Positions 7,979 through 16,312 of a stretch of 37,962 nt of DNA are shown one piece after another. The notes under the pieces are model-generated. The model was not told where the DNA came from, ran no database searches, and saw only the letters and a list, made by a program, of their open reading frames with translations. The DNA comes from Flavobacteriales bacterium (lineage in GTDB: Bacteria; Bacteroidota; Bacteroidia; NORP154), in the NCBI GenBank assembly GCA_012966015.1, contig DTRI01000096.1, positions 1 through 37,962 on the forward strand, read 5' to 3'. How positions within the stretch are numbered: the first letter of the stretch is position 1; each line of letters starts with the position of its first letter. The translations under genes and the position numbers were made by a program.

Positions 7979-9808
7979 ATGAGTTCTGCTCTACCCATAC
8001 ACGATCTAATCCGGAAAAAGCTTCGCTCCCTTCCGGAAAACCCCGGCATTTACCAGTTCATGGATGCTGAGGGAGGTATCATTTATGTTGGGAAAGCCAA
8101 GAATCTAAAAAAGCGGGTGTCTTCCTACTTTAACAAAACACGTGCTAATAGCGGTAAAACCGCCATGCTTGTGAGAAAGATTCGGGATATGAAATATCTG
8201 ATTGCGGATACTGAATTAGAAGCGCTTCTTTTAGAGAACTCCCTGATTAAAAAACTAAAGCCCAAGTATAACGTTCAGCTCAAGGATGACAAGAGCTTCC
8301 CCTGGATATGCATTAAGAGTGAACGATTCCCCAGGGTATTTCCCACCCGACAGCTGAGGGATGATGGTTCGGAATATTATGGGCCCTACGCTTCCGTAAA
8401 GATGATGAACACCATCCTGGAATTGATTAAACGGCTGTACAAGCTTCGAAACTGTAATTACAACCTCTCTGAAGAAAACATAGGCAACAAGAAGTTTAGC
8501 GTTTGCCTGGAATACCACATTGGCAACTGCCTGGGGCCCTGTGAGGATCTGCAATCGGAAAAAGATTATGATCAAACCGTATCCCAAATTAGAAATATCA
8601 TCAAAGGCAATCTGCATTCAGTGACAAAGCACTTCAAGCAGCTCATGAAAGAACACGCCGAGAATTTTGAGTATGAAAAGGCGCAGCTCATCAAAGAAAA
8701 GCTGGAATGGATGGAAAAGTACCGTGGAAAGTCAGTCGTTGTAAACCCGAAGATTCATGATGTGGAAGTATTTTCAATTGTCACCAACGACAAGTATGGT
8801 TATGTAAATTACATGCGAGTTGCTGAAGGGGCTATTGTACAGGGTCACACGGTAGAATTGAAAAAGAGATTGGATGAATCAGAAGAAGAGCTGCTCTCCA
8901 TCGCAATCTTAGACCTGAGATCCAGGTTCAACAGTGACTGCAGGGAAATCATTGTCCCCTTTCAGATTGATTTGAAAATGCCTTATAGAGAAGAGCCCGC
9001 TTCTTTTCTGATACCCAAAAAGGGCGACAAAAAACTCCTGCTTGGATTATCTGAACGCAACGCTAAATTCTACATGCTAGATAAACAAAAATCGCGGTTG
9101 ACGGTCTCCACGAAAAAGAACCGTACTAACGAGCTGCTGGAGAAAATGAAAGCTGAGCTAAAGCTCAGCACATTGCCGGTACATATTGAGTGCATTGACA
9201 ACTCTAATATTCAGGGGACCAACGCGGTAGCGGCTTTGGTTGTATTCAAAAATACAAAGCCTTCAAAGAAAGATTATCGTCACTTCAATATTAAGACCGT
9301 AGCTGGCGCGGATGATTTCGCTTCCATGGAAGAGGTGGTACTTCGCCGATATGGACGGTTAAAAAAGGAGAAAAAACCCCTGCCTCAGCTCCTGATCATC
9401 GATGGGGGCAAGGGCCAGATTTCATCTGCCATGAAAAGCCTGGAAAAGCTAAAATTAGCTGGCAAAATCAGTGTGATTGGTATCGCGAAAAGGCTGGAAG
9501 AGCTTTACTATCCATACGATCCGCTTCCGCTCTACCTGGACAAGCGCTCCGAAACACTTAGGGTAATTCAGCAATTGCGAAACGAGGCCCACCGCTTCGG
9601 AATTACGCATCACAGAAAGAGGCGCATTAAAGCTTCGATAAACACGGAGCTACAGAAAATTGATGGAGTAGGGGAGGCCACTTCGAAAATTCTATTGAAA
9701 AAATACCGTTCCGTGAAAAACATTAAGAGAGCGACGGAAGATGAGCTGATAAAAGTAGTGGGGAGGTCAAAGGCCAGGTTGATTCACGCTTACCTGGCAA
9801 AAAACTAA
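7979..9808 (+). CDS. uvrC: Excinuclease ABC subunit C
   Basis: GIY-YIG domain PENPGIYQFMDAEGGIIYVGKAKNLKKRVSSYF; UvrC central and C-terminal motifs HIECIDNSNIQGTNAVAALVVF, LPQLLIIDGGKGQ, HRFGITHHRKRR, C-terminal HhH. ORF track starts at 7973 (GTG); ATG at 7979 preferred. Confidence 0.95.
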   Translation: MSSALPIHDLIRKKLRSLPENPGIYQFMDAEGGIIYVGKAKNLKKRVSSYFNKTRANSGKTAMLVRKIRDMKYLIADTELEALLLENSLIKKLKPKYNVQLKDDKSFPWICIKSERFPRVFPTRQLRDDGSEYYGPYASVKMMNTILELIKRLYKLRNCNYNLSEENIGNKKFSVCLEYHIGNCLGPCEDLQSEKDYDQTVSQIRNIIKGNLHSVTKHFKQLMKEHAENFEYEKAQLIKEKLEWMEKYRGKSVVVNPKIHDVEVFSIVTNDKYGYVNYMRVAEGAIVQGHTVELKKRLDESEEELLSIAILDLRSRFNSDCREIIVPFQIDLKMPYREEPASFLIPKKGDKKLLLGLSERNAKFYMLDKQKSRLTVSTKKNRTNELLEKMKAELKLSTLPVHIECIDNSNIQGTNAVAALVVFKNTKPSKKDYRHFNIKTVAGADDFASMEEVVLRRYGRLKKEKKPLPQLLIIDGGKGQISSAMKSLEKLKLAGKISVIGIAKRLEELYYPYDPLPLYLDKRSETLRVIQQLRNEAHRFGITHHRKRRIKASINTELQKIDGVGEATSKILLKKYRSVKNIKRATEDELIKVVGRSKARLIHAYLAKN

Positions 9809-9821
9809 GGGCAATGTAGCC

Positions 9822-10820
9822 TCAGCTCATAAGATCCGCCAGGGCCTTCATTTCCACGCGGGCAGATGCATTGCCATAGATGATATTATAAACCGCATCG
9901 GTGATGGGCATTTCAACTTTGTGCTCTTTATTCAGCTCTACAATACATTTTGCTGCGTAATAACCTTCTGCAATCATGTTCATCTCTGATTGTGCAGATC
10001 TTACCGAATGCCCCTTTCCTATCATGTTGCCAAAAGTGCGATTTCTGCTAAACTGCGAATAGGCGGTAACCATCAAATCTCCTAAATATGCTGAGTTTTT
10101 TATATCCCGGTCAATTGGGTGAACGGCGTTGACAAATCTCTCTATCTCCTTAATCCCATTAGACACCAATACCGCCTGAAAATTGTCTCCATATCCCAGC
10201 CCGTGGCAAATGCCGTTCGCAATAGCAAAAATGTTTTTGAGCACCGCTGAGTATTCCGTGCCGTATATATCATCTGATACCTTGGTTTTGATATACCTGC
10301 ATTCCAAAACAGACGCCATTGCAACCGCCCTTTCTGTATTAGAACAGGCAATTGTCAGATAGGATAATTTTTCTTGTGCAACTTCCTCGGCATGGCAGGG
10401 CCCGGTAATTACTCCTATGTCATCATAGGAAAGGCCGTATTGATTGTGAAAGAATTCACCCACAATGACGTTGTTCTCGGGAACTATTCCCTTAATCGCC
10501 GAAAATATTACCTTGCCTGCGAGGCAGTCCTTTGGGCAGGGAGACAAGCTCTCTTTCAAAAAGGCCGAAGGAACAGCAAATACAACTATGCCTGCATCAT
10601 CAATACAAGCTCGAATGTCACTCGTGATGTTTAGCTTATGGGTGTCCAGCACCACAGAAGGCAGGTAATTTCTGTTGTGCCCATACTTTTTGATGTGCTC
10701 TATGTTATCCTCATCTCTCAGCCACCAATTGAGCCCATCCACATTATTCAACAGCATCTTGATAATGGCCGTGGCCCAGCTGCCACCTCCAATTACTGCG
10801 ATTGTAGGATTGTTCGCCAT
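9822..10820 (-). CDS. gpsA: NAD(P)H-dependent glycerol-3-phosphate dehydrogenase
   Basis: N-terminal IAVIGGGSWATAIIKML, FAVPSAFL, SAIKGIVPE, ITGPCHAEEV, YGTEYSAVLKNIFAIANGICHGLGYGDN, MITDAVYNIIYG-type C-terminus. Confidence 0.93.
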   Translation of the reverse strand: MANNPTIAVIGGGSWATAIIKMLLNNVDGLNWWLRDEDNIEHIKKYGHNRNYLPSVVLDTHKLNITSDIRACIDDAGIVVFAVPSAFLKESLSPCPKDCLAGKVIFSAIKGIVPENNVIVGEFFHNQYGLSYDDIGVITGPCHAEEVAQEKLSYLTIACSNTERAVAMASVLECRYIKTKVSDDIYGTEYSAVLKNIFAIANGICHGLGYGDNFQAVLVSNGIKEIERFVNAVHPIDRDIKNSAYLGDLMVTAYSQFSRNRTFGNMIGKGHSVRSAQSEMNMIAEGYYAAKCIVELNKEHKVEMPITDAVYNIIYGNASARVEMKALADLMS

Positions 10821-10912
10821 TCTCTTACAAATAAATGGATTATACTATCCTTTTAGAAAACAGGGTTGTCCCTAAATAGTAGTAACGTGCAAATCTAGTG
10901 AACTGAATGGTT

Positions 10913-13219
10913 TCAGTGGCTTACAATTATCTTTCGTGTAGTTTTACCCCATTGGTTTTGAAGGCTTACAAAATACACGCCATCTTCAGCGCTCGATAAA
11001 TCCACCGTAGTATAAGATCCCTTTACAGAAGCTTTGTAAACTAGTTTTCCAAGAATGTTAGTCACTACAATTTCGGATTTGCCAATTTGGTTACCAGCTC
11101 CGCTAATCTGTACAATGAACGTTCCCTTACTTGGATTTGGATATATACTAATCAGATTGCCAGCATCCATATCATAGATGCTCAATGGATCCTCACCTAT
11201 TACAACATTAGCAGTTATGCTCGTCCCATTGGCGTCAATTACTGTTATAATGTAATTCCCAGCACACAAACCAGTGGCCGTCACTCCGTTTTGAACTGGA
11301 AACGAATTCCAGGAATAGGTATAAGGCGTAATCCCGCCGCTTACATTAGCCGTTGCGGTACCATCACAACTTCCAACTGTTGCATTTGTTAACGTTGTTG
11401 TAACAGCCAGGGCCTGGGGCAAAATGCTATCGGGATCAATCCTATTAACCGTATTGTTTGGGGTGTTTACATACCATATCTTACCGTTTGGGCCTATTTC
11501 CAATCCCATCACGCCCGCTGAACCCGTTTGCAGCCTGGTCATTTCCGTAGCAGGAATGGCAGATATATCGTAAATAATGATCTCGCCATTGCTATTATCT
11601 GATACAAGCATTCTGTCTTCTATAACTGCAATCCCAGACGGCTTGACAAGCCCCGAGCTAACAACCACCTCCTGCGTTGCACCAGACACTTTTTGATAAG
11701 TGGCCAGCCCATCATAATTGGTAAAGCTGGGAGTACCGCCAACAGTTCCAGTGGTAATGTCCAATCGAATTACCCTCAGGCTGCCTGCGTCTACGATATA
11801 CAACCATTTTTTATCATCATCAAAGGCCAGATGGCATGCAGTTGTCAGGTCAATTCTATCTACAACAATATCCTCATACCTGTACACTTTCCCATCCCCG
11901 TGCTCTGTATTCCCTGGTCCATGGTCGTCAACAAAGTCGTATTTGACAATATCATTACTCTCTGAATCAAATACCCAGAAGATGTTGTCCTTCTCATTGG
12001 CAATCCCCATGGCATAAGGACTCATATGAAGCATATCCAAATGGCTGCCATTGCCACCTGAAGGTTGCGCATAAATCGACGAATCGCTAGACCATAAGGC
12101 CGGACCGGTAAAGGGTGAGCCTCCATTGTCATTTGCGTCGTAAACACTTGGTGATGTGGCAAAGTTTCCATTTAAACTAAAGGCGAGCCCCGTTGGCAAG
12201 GCCATGAAATGCTTAGAATTCGAGTCCTTCCTATACAGTGATTGCTGGCCCACTTCACCTGGTTTATAAAAAGTGATCGTTGTTCCACCTGATGAGCCTG
12301 TTCCATTCCAAAGGCCCAGGTTCACCACCCACAGCTCACCGTTGGGATGAAAATCGAGATCCATAGGAATGCTAATTGCATCAGTAGAGTTTCCAATTTC
12401 AGTGTAAGCAAAAGTATTCCCTGTGTAAGTATAACTAGAGATAATGTTTGGTGTTTGGCCGACGATGGTAATTTGCTTCGTGATCATATCGTTGGCAGGT
12501 ACAGAATCTACAGCGGATCCATTAACGTTGCTAACCCATACTTTTAATGTATAATCACCTCCGACAGTGGGTACCCATGGCGTAGCATGTGTAAAGTTGT
12601 ACTCAGTGAATGGCGCGATGTTTAGACCCGTTAAGGCATCTGTAACTGTTGGTCCGCTGTCAATTGAATAGTTGATATCGAGCGAAGTAATTGCAGTAGC
12701 TCCCAGGTTTTCAGCATCTCCAATAACATCTATACTCCCAATCTCCATAAAAGCTGAAGTCTCGAGGGTAAGCATCGAAGCGTCGAGTTCGGGAGGCAAT
12801 GAATTGATGAAGCTGAAATTATCAATAGTCCCTACCGCTGTGAATGAATAAATAGGAAAGGATTCGATTTTAACTGTGTATTTGGTTCCCCCATCATTAT
12901 AATCATCTATTGACTTTATATCGTAGGTGGCATTTTCTGTTAAACACCAGGGGCCCTCTGATATGGTAGTGCTATTTGCATAACCATTACCGATAGTAGC
13001 CGTTCCTCCGCTACACCCCAGCTGAGTAGTGTTGCCTCCTGCGAAAATTGTACCTGACCCACAAGGGTTTCCGCCAGGTACCAGCTCCCAATATCCTTCA
13101 AATCCCCAACCATCCGTGGTTACATCAATTTGTACTTCCAATTGCCCTGCGGGACATTGTGCATTTGCACCTAAGCAGGTTAGTCCTAATAGTGTTAAGA
13201 TTAAAGTAATGATTCTCAT
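10913..13219 (-). CDS. T9SS cargo protein with CARDB-like and NHL/beta-propeller-like regions, one SprB-type repeat and type A sorting domain
   Basis: Signal peptide; SCDGTATANVSGGITPYTYSWNSFPVQNGVTATGLCAGNYIITVIDANG (SprB-like); C-term LISIYPNPSKGTFIVQI...DGVYFVSLQNQWGKTTRKIIV. Confidence 0.85.
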   Translation of the reverse strand: MRIITLILTLLGLTCLGANAQCPAGQLEVQIDVTTDGWGFEGYWELVPGGNPCGSGTIFAGGNTTQLGCSGGTATIGNGYANSTTISEGPWCLTENATYDIKSIDDYNDGGTKYTVKIESFPIYSFTAVGTIDNFSFINSLPPELDASMLTLETSAFMEIGSIDVIGDAENLGATAITSLDINYSIDSGPTVTDALTGLNIAPFTEYNFTHATPWVPTVGGDYTLKVWVSNVNGSAVDSVPANDMITKQITIVGQTPNIISSYTYTGNTFAYTEIGNSTDAISIPMDLDFHPNGELWVVNLGLWNGTGSSGGTTITFYKPGEVGQQSLYRKDSNSKHFMALPTGLAFSLNGNFATSPSVYDANDNGGSPFTGPALWSSDSSIYAQPSGGNGSHLDMLHMSPYAMGIANEKDNIFWVFDSESNDIVKYDFVDDHGPGNTEHGDGKVYRYEDIVVDRIDLTTACHLAFDDDKKWLYIVDAGSLRVIRLDITTGTVGGTPSFTNYDGLATYQKVSGATQEVVVSSGLVKPSGIAVIEDRMLVSDNSNGEIIIYDISAIPATEMTRLQTGSAGVMGLEIGPNGKIWYVNTPNNTVNRIDPDSILPQALAVTTTLTNATVGSCDGTATANVSGGITPYTYSWNSFPVQNGVTATGLCAGNYIITVIDANGTSITANVVIGEDPLSIYDMDAGNLISIYPNPSKGTFIVQISGAGNQIGKSEIVVTNILGKLVYKASVKGSYTTVDLSSAEDGVYFVSLQNQWGKTTRKIIVSH

Positions 13220-13292
13220 AGTAATTAATTTGGGAATACGCCTGTATTCCAGGTTATTAACTTGTTATTTCCAATGGCTTAGACACAAAGTG

Positions 13293-13323
13293 CAAATTTA
13301 CCGCTATTCACGACCAACTGCAA
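13293..13323 (-). promoter_or_regulatory. Candidate Bacteroidota promoter (TTG-N20-TAAATTTG) for the 10913-13219 gene
   Basis: On the minus strand: TTG (13321-13323), 20 nt spacer, TAAATTTG (13293-13300); gene start at 13219. Confidence 0.5.
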
Positions 13324-13390
13324 CCTCAATTCGTAGAATCCACCCTTTATTAAAGAGAATTACGACGTCTGAGTTGCCAGCTACGCTTAT

Positions 13391-13540
13391 TTAGCACGCA
13401 AGACAGTGGCCCAGCTTTATCTCCTGCTCCCTTTGCCAGGAAGTGAACAAGGCCTTCCATTCCGCTTTGGTCTTTTTAGAGACCCGCTCAGCCACTGTTT
13501 TGGACTTGATCTCCTTAAATGGTGGTATATATGATTCCAT
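13391..13540 (-). CDS. 49 aa hypothetical protein ending in a CxxC motif, downstream of the MerTP cluster
   Basis: MESYIPPFKEIKSKTVAERVSKKTKAEWKALFTSWQREQEIKLGHCLAC; ORF track extends to 13576 but the MESYIPP start looks more likely; same strand as the mer-like cluster. Confidence 0.5.
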   Translation of the reverse strand: MESYIPPFKEIKSKTVAERVSKKTKAEWKALFTSWQREQEIKLGHCLAC

Positions 13541-13600
13541 AGTTATTGTTTTATTGATGTTATGAGTGATTGTCAAAGCTTATTTGAACTTTTTTCATTT

Positions 13601-13816
13601 TTAGCAACAATTGTCTCCGCCCTCCTGAATACTTGGGCAATCCACTGTGCCATATGAACAATACACACAGCAGCATCCATCCGTTGGTTTAATAACTTCA
13701 TGACAACTCACGCATTCGTAGAAATACACACATGCGTCTGTTGGCATTGTTTCTTCCTTTTGATGTCCGCATTTTGGACATGTAAATACAGATTGTAAAA
13801 TGATCGTCTTTTCCAT
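13601..13816 (-). CDS. GDCCVxC-domain-like small Cys-rich protein
   Basis: SVFTCPKCGHQKEETMPTDACVYFYECVSCHEVIKPTDGCCCVYCSYGTVDCPSIQ; resembles the GDCCVxC family, here with GCCCVYC. Confidence 0.8.
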   Translation of the reverse strand: MEKTIILQSVFTCPKCGHQKEETMPTDACVYFYECVSCHEVIKPTDGCCCVYCSYGTVDCPSIQEGGDNCC

Positions 13817-13820
13817 TCCT

Positions 13821-14453
13821 TTAATTGACTATCTCCTGATTTATTACTTTATAGCCGGTTTCCTCCTCCACTATATTGGATAGCTCTGCCAATGTGGTTC
13901 GTGATTTATCAAATTTTACAATGGCCAATCCTTCCTTGTATGATGAGCTCGCTTCTATAACCGCCTTTTGATCCGCCAGGCTCTTTGTTACATGATGTTC
14001 ACATCCAGTACAGGTCATTCCCTTTATTTCCAGCCTACCCTCCGCAATATTCTCTTCACTCACCACAATTGTGATGTTTTCCGATTCCGGGAAGAAAACT
14101 CCTGAATAATAAGGGAATGCAAGCATGATCGCAGAGAAAACAGTAACAATACCCAGAAATTTGGCAGACTGAAAAAAAGAAGGCCTATCCTCCCCGCCTC
14201 CCGGGCTGGTGGTCTCACAATCACATTCGACTGCGGCTCTTTTGTTCTTTACATGCTGATACCAGGCAAAGCCCAAAACAACAACCGTGAACCAAATGAG
14301 ATACGGCCGTGCCGGTTCCAACCAGGATGCTGAAGCTGCTATTCCTGAAACACTGGCCACTGCAGCAATTACCGGTACAATGCAACACAAAGAGGATGCA
14401 ATGGCCGCAAGAACTCCAGCTCCGATTAATTTGTTATTTGATTTCGTGCTCAT
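13821..14453 (-). CDS. merTP: Mercuric-ion-type transporter MerTP (MerT membrane domain fused to HMA domain)
   Basis: MerT-like VLAAIASSLCCIVPVIAAVASVSGIAASASWLEPARPYLIWFTVVVLGFAWYQ; C-terminal HMA motif IKGMTCTGCEHHVTKSL. Confidence 0.88.
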   Translation of the reverse strand: MSTKSNNKLIGAGVLAAIASSLCCIVPVIAAVASVSGIAASASWLEPARPYLIWFTVVVLGFAWYQHVKNKRAAVECDCETTSPGGGEDRPSFFQSAKFLGIVTVFSAIMLAFPYYSGVFFPESENITIVVSEENIAEGRLEIKGMTCTGCEHHVTKSLADQKAVIEASSSYKEGLAIVKFDKSRTTLAELSNIVEEETGYKVINQEIVN

Positions 14454-14830
14454 GCGGCTTTGGTTTCCAACAATGATTCATTCGTAATAAGACGAAAGAA
14501 TCCGCTTAATAGTTTTGCCGTTTCCGGCCCAAGAGAGTAATAAACCATTGCACCAACCCTGTTTTTCTCAATTACATTGCCATCCTTCATCTTGCGCAAG
14601 TGTTGCGCGATGGCTGGAATTTGCATTTCCAGTATGTCACTTATGTCACACACGCACAGCCTCTCTTCCTGATGGAGTAAGTATAATATGCTCAATCGGA
14701 CATCATTACCCGCCAGATTAAATACGCCGGCCAGCTTTCCAATAAACTTCCTGGCGCTCTTCATGTTTTTCTTGCAGTCCCTGATTTGTTCTTTGTCTGC
14801 AAAGACTCTAATGCATTCGTTTTTGCTCAT
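14450..14830 (-). CDS. ArsR/SmtB family metalloregulator
   Basis: Winged-helix LAGNDVRLSILYLLHQEERLCVCDISDILEMQIPAIAQHLRKMKDGNVIEKNRVGAMVYYSL with the CVC-type metal motif; ATGA overlap with merTP. Confidence 0.9.
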   Translation of the reverse strand: MSKNECIRVFADKEQIRDCKKNMKSARKFIGKLAGVFNLAGNDVRLSILYLLHQEERLCVCDISDILEMQIPAIAQHLRKMKDGNVIEKNRVGAMVYYSLGPETAKLLSGFFRLITNESLLETKAA

Positions 14831-14852
14831 CTCGCTGTGGCTTTAGTTTTAA

Positions 14853-14884
14853 CAAAGATAGCCCTTTTTAATTGTTTAAGCAAA
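14853..14884 (-). promoter_or_regulatory. Promoter for the arsR-merTP operon (TTTG-N20-TATCTTTG)
   Basis: Minus strand: TTTG (14881-14884), 20 nt, TATCTTTG (14853-14860), start codon at 14830. Confidence 0.65.
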
Positions 14885-14894
14885 CTCTTAAACA
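14873..14894 (-). promoter_or_regulatory. Candidate ArsR operator: TGTTTAAG-N6-CTTAAACA, overlapping the -33 element
   Basis: Perfect 8 bp inverted repeat with 6 nt spacer; a second copy sits at 15439-15460 at the same distance from the -7 element. Confidence 0.6.
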
Positions 14895-15389
14895 TCTCGC
14901 ATTGGGGTATTAGCTTTTGTTAAATGCGCAGGAAGCATCCGATCGACTTTTGGAGAAAACACCCTGCATGGCCCACACCAGTCTGCATAAAAATCGAAGA
15001 CCGTAATATTGCCAGCAGACAGGTGCTCTATAAATTTCATTTTGCGGCCGCCTTTAATCGTCTTGATATCATATGAAGATCTTTCCTCATCGGTAAGCGG
15101 TTTTGCCAGTGACTCTCCCTTAAAGAGCACCTCAAAATTGGTGTTCGTAGACATGGCTGCTTTGATATCCGCTTCAGATACTTTTCCAATCACGGTGGAG
15201 GTCTTGGTTTCAAAATCCACTTTTGCACTTTCTACCCCTTCAAGTGCCTGCAACACCTTTGCGGCAGTATTTGCACAGCTGCTACAGGTCATTCCCTCAA
15301 TGGTAAATGTGAACGTTTGGGGGGGGTTGCCCGAAAACAAACGATGATACCAAGATCATTGCTGCTATCGCAAATTTGGCTTTTCTCAT
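14888..15389 (-). pseudogene. Secreted HMA-thioredoxin protein, frameshifted at a C8 tract and apparently C-terminally truncated
   Basis: ATG at 15389 gives signal peptide MRKAKFAIAAMILVSSFVFGQPPPN then a stop; HMA frame GNPPQTFTFTIEGMTCSSCANTAAKVL continues in another frame (ORF 14888-15340, TTG start). One C fewer joins them as ...VFGQPPQTFTFTIEGMTCSSC. Trx motif FYADWCGPCRVFSPKVDRML is followed by only ~15 residues. Confidence 0.75.
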
Positions 15390-15418
15390 AGTATGGTAGT
15401 AATCGATATGCAGTCACC

Positions 15419-15426
15419 CAAATATA
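15419..15426 (-). promoter_or_regulatory. -7 element TATATTTG of the HMA-Trx gene
   Basis: TAnnTTTG match on minus strand 12 nt from the upstream dyad, same geometry as the arsR promoter. Confidence 0.55.
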
Positions 15427-15438
15427 CTCGCTAATGCT

Positions 15439-15460
15439 TGTTTAAGAAAATACTTCAACA
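15439..15460 (-). promoter_or_regulatory. Second candidate ArsR operator: minus strand TGTTGAAG-N6-CTTAAACA
   Basis: One mismatch from the perfect dyad at 14873-14894; same spacing to -7. Confidence 0.55.
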
Positions 15461-15466
15461 TCGAAA

Positions 15467-16312
15467 TTAGTGGATGATTATTATTCTTTTATGCAATTCA
15501 TTACTTACTTTAATCAGATATGACCCGGAGGGAACAGCGCTAACATCAATTCCTTGCTCTTGTATTTGCTCTCCAGAATACCGAAACGAGATTTGGCCGG
15601 TAATGCTGTACAGCATTACTTGATCTACCACCCATTGATTGTCATTAAATATGAAACGAATATATTGGTCGGCGGGATTGGGAAATACAGTGAGCTTGTG
15701 TTCTTTGGGAGGATACTTTGAAAATCCTACAGTAGTAGCCTGAAATACTGACAATGATGTTGTGTGAACATTCCCGGCAGGTGCCGATATTGGACTGTCA
15801 GCGGATACGCCAGCCGCATAAAGCCTGATCGGGCCAACATTAACTGATGGTGCGATCCATTGGAATTGCCAGGTAAAAAACCCCGCTCCAACATTATTCG
15901 GATTTGAGGCGCCGTAATGAGAAACATATTCCCTGGCTCCGGCCAATTGAATATATGTGTTTAAACTATCCAGTATCACGAAATCCCCCATCCTCAAATT
16001 GTTGCTGTCCAATGCAGTCATTTGAAAACCGAATATCTTCATGCTGCTATCGGTAACGGTTAACGATACATCATAAACCGTGTCGGGTTTATAACTATTC
16101 GCTCCATTATTAAACACGATATCTATACTTGCATTCGGAGGATTTAGTTCGTCCAACAAATGGCACCCGGCGGTATAGCATGTCTCCTCACCCGGAGCTC
16201 CTGTCTTGCCCGTTGGTGGAACGAGAGAAAATGTGGTCCCAATTTTATGCAATGCCAAGACCAACAATAACACAAAAACGCTGACGGCCCATTTTTTAAT
16301 CTTCCAATTCAT
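15467..16312 (-). CDS. Choice-of-anchor V domain-type T9SS cargo protein
   Basis: PPTGKTGAPGEETCYTAGCHLL...YDVSLTVTDSSMKIFGFQMTAL...GAGFFTWQFQWIAPSVNVGPIRLYAAG; C-term KLTVFPNPADQYIRFIF...GSYLIKVSNELHKRIII. Overlaps the RND gene by 17 nt. Confidence 0.75.
   Translation of the reverse strand: MNWKIKKWAVSVFVLLLVLALHKIGTTFSLVPPTGKTGAPGEETCYTAGCHLLDELNPPNASIDIVFNNGANSYKPDTVYDVSLTVTDSSMKIFGFQMTALDSNNLRMGDFVILDSLNTYIQLAGAREYVSHYGASNPNNVGAGFFTWQFQWIAPSVNVGPIRLYAAGVSADSPISAPAGNVHTTSLSVFQATTVGFSKYPPKEHKLTVFPNPADQYIRFIFNDNQWVVDQVMLYSITGQISFRYSGEQIQEQGIDVSAVPSGSYLIKVSNELHKRIIIIH

Noticed and set aside
15009-15347. 112 aa plus-strand ORF opposite the HMA-Trx gene
   Set aside because: Antisense to clear HMA and thioredoxin motifs; no domain of its own.
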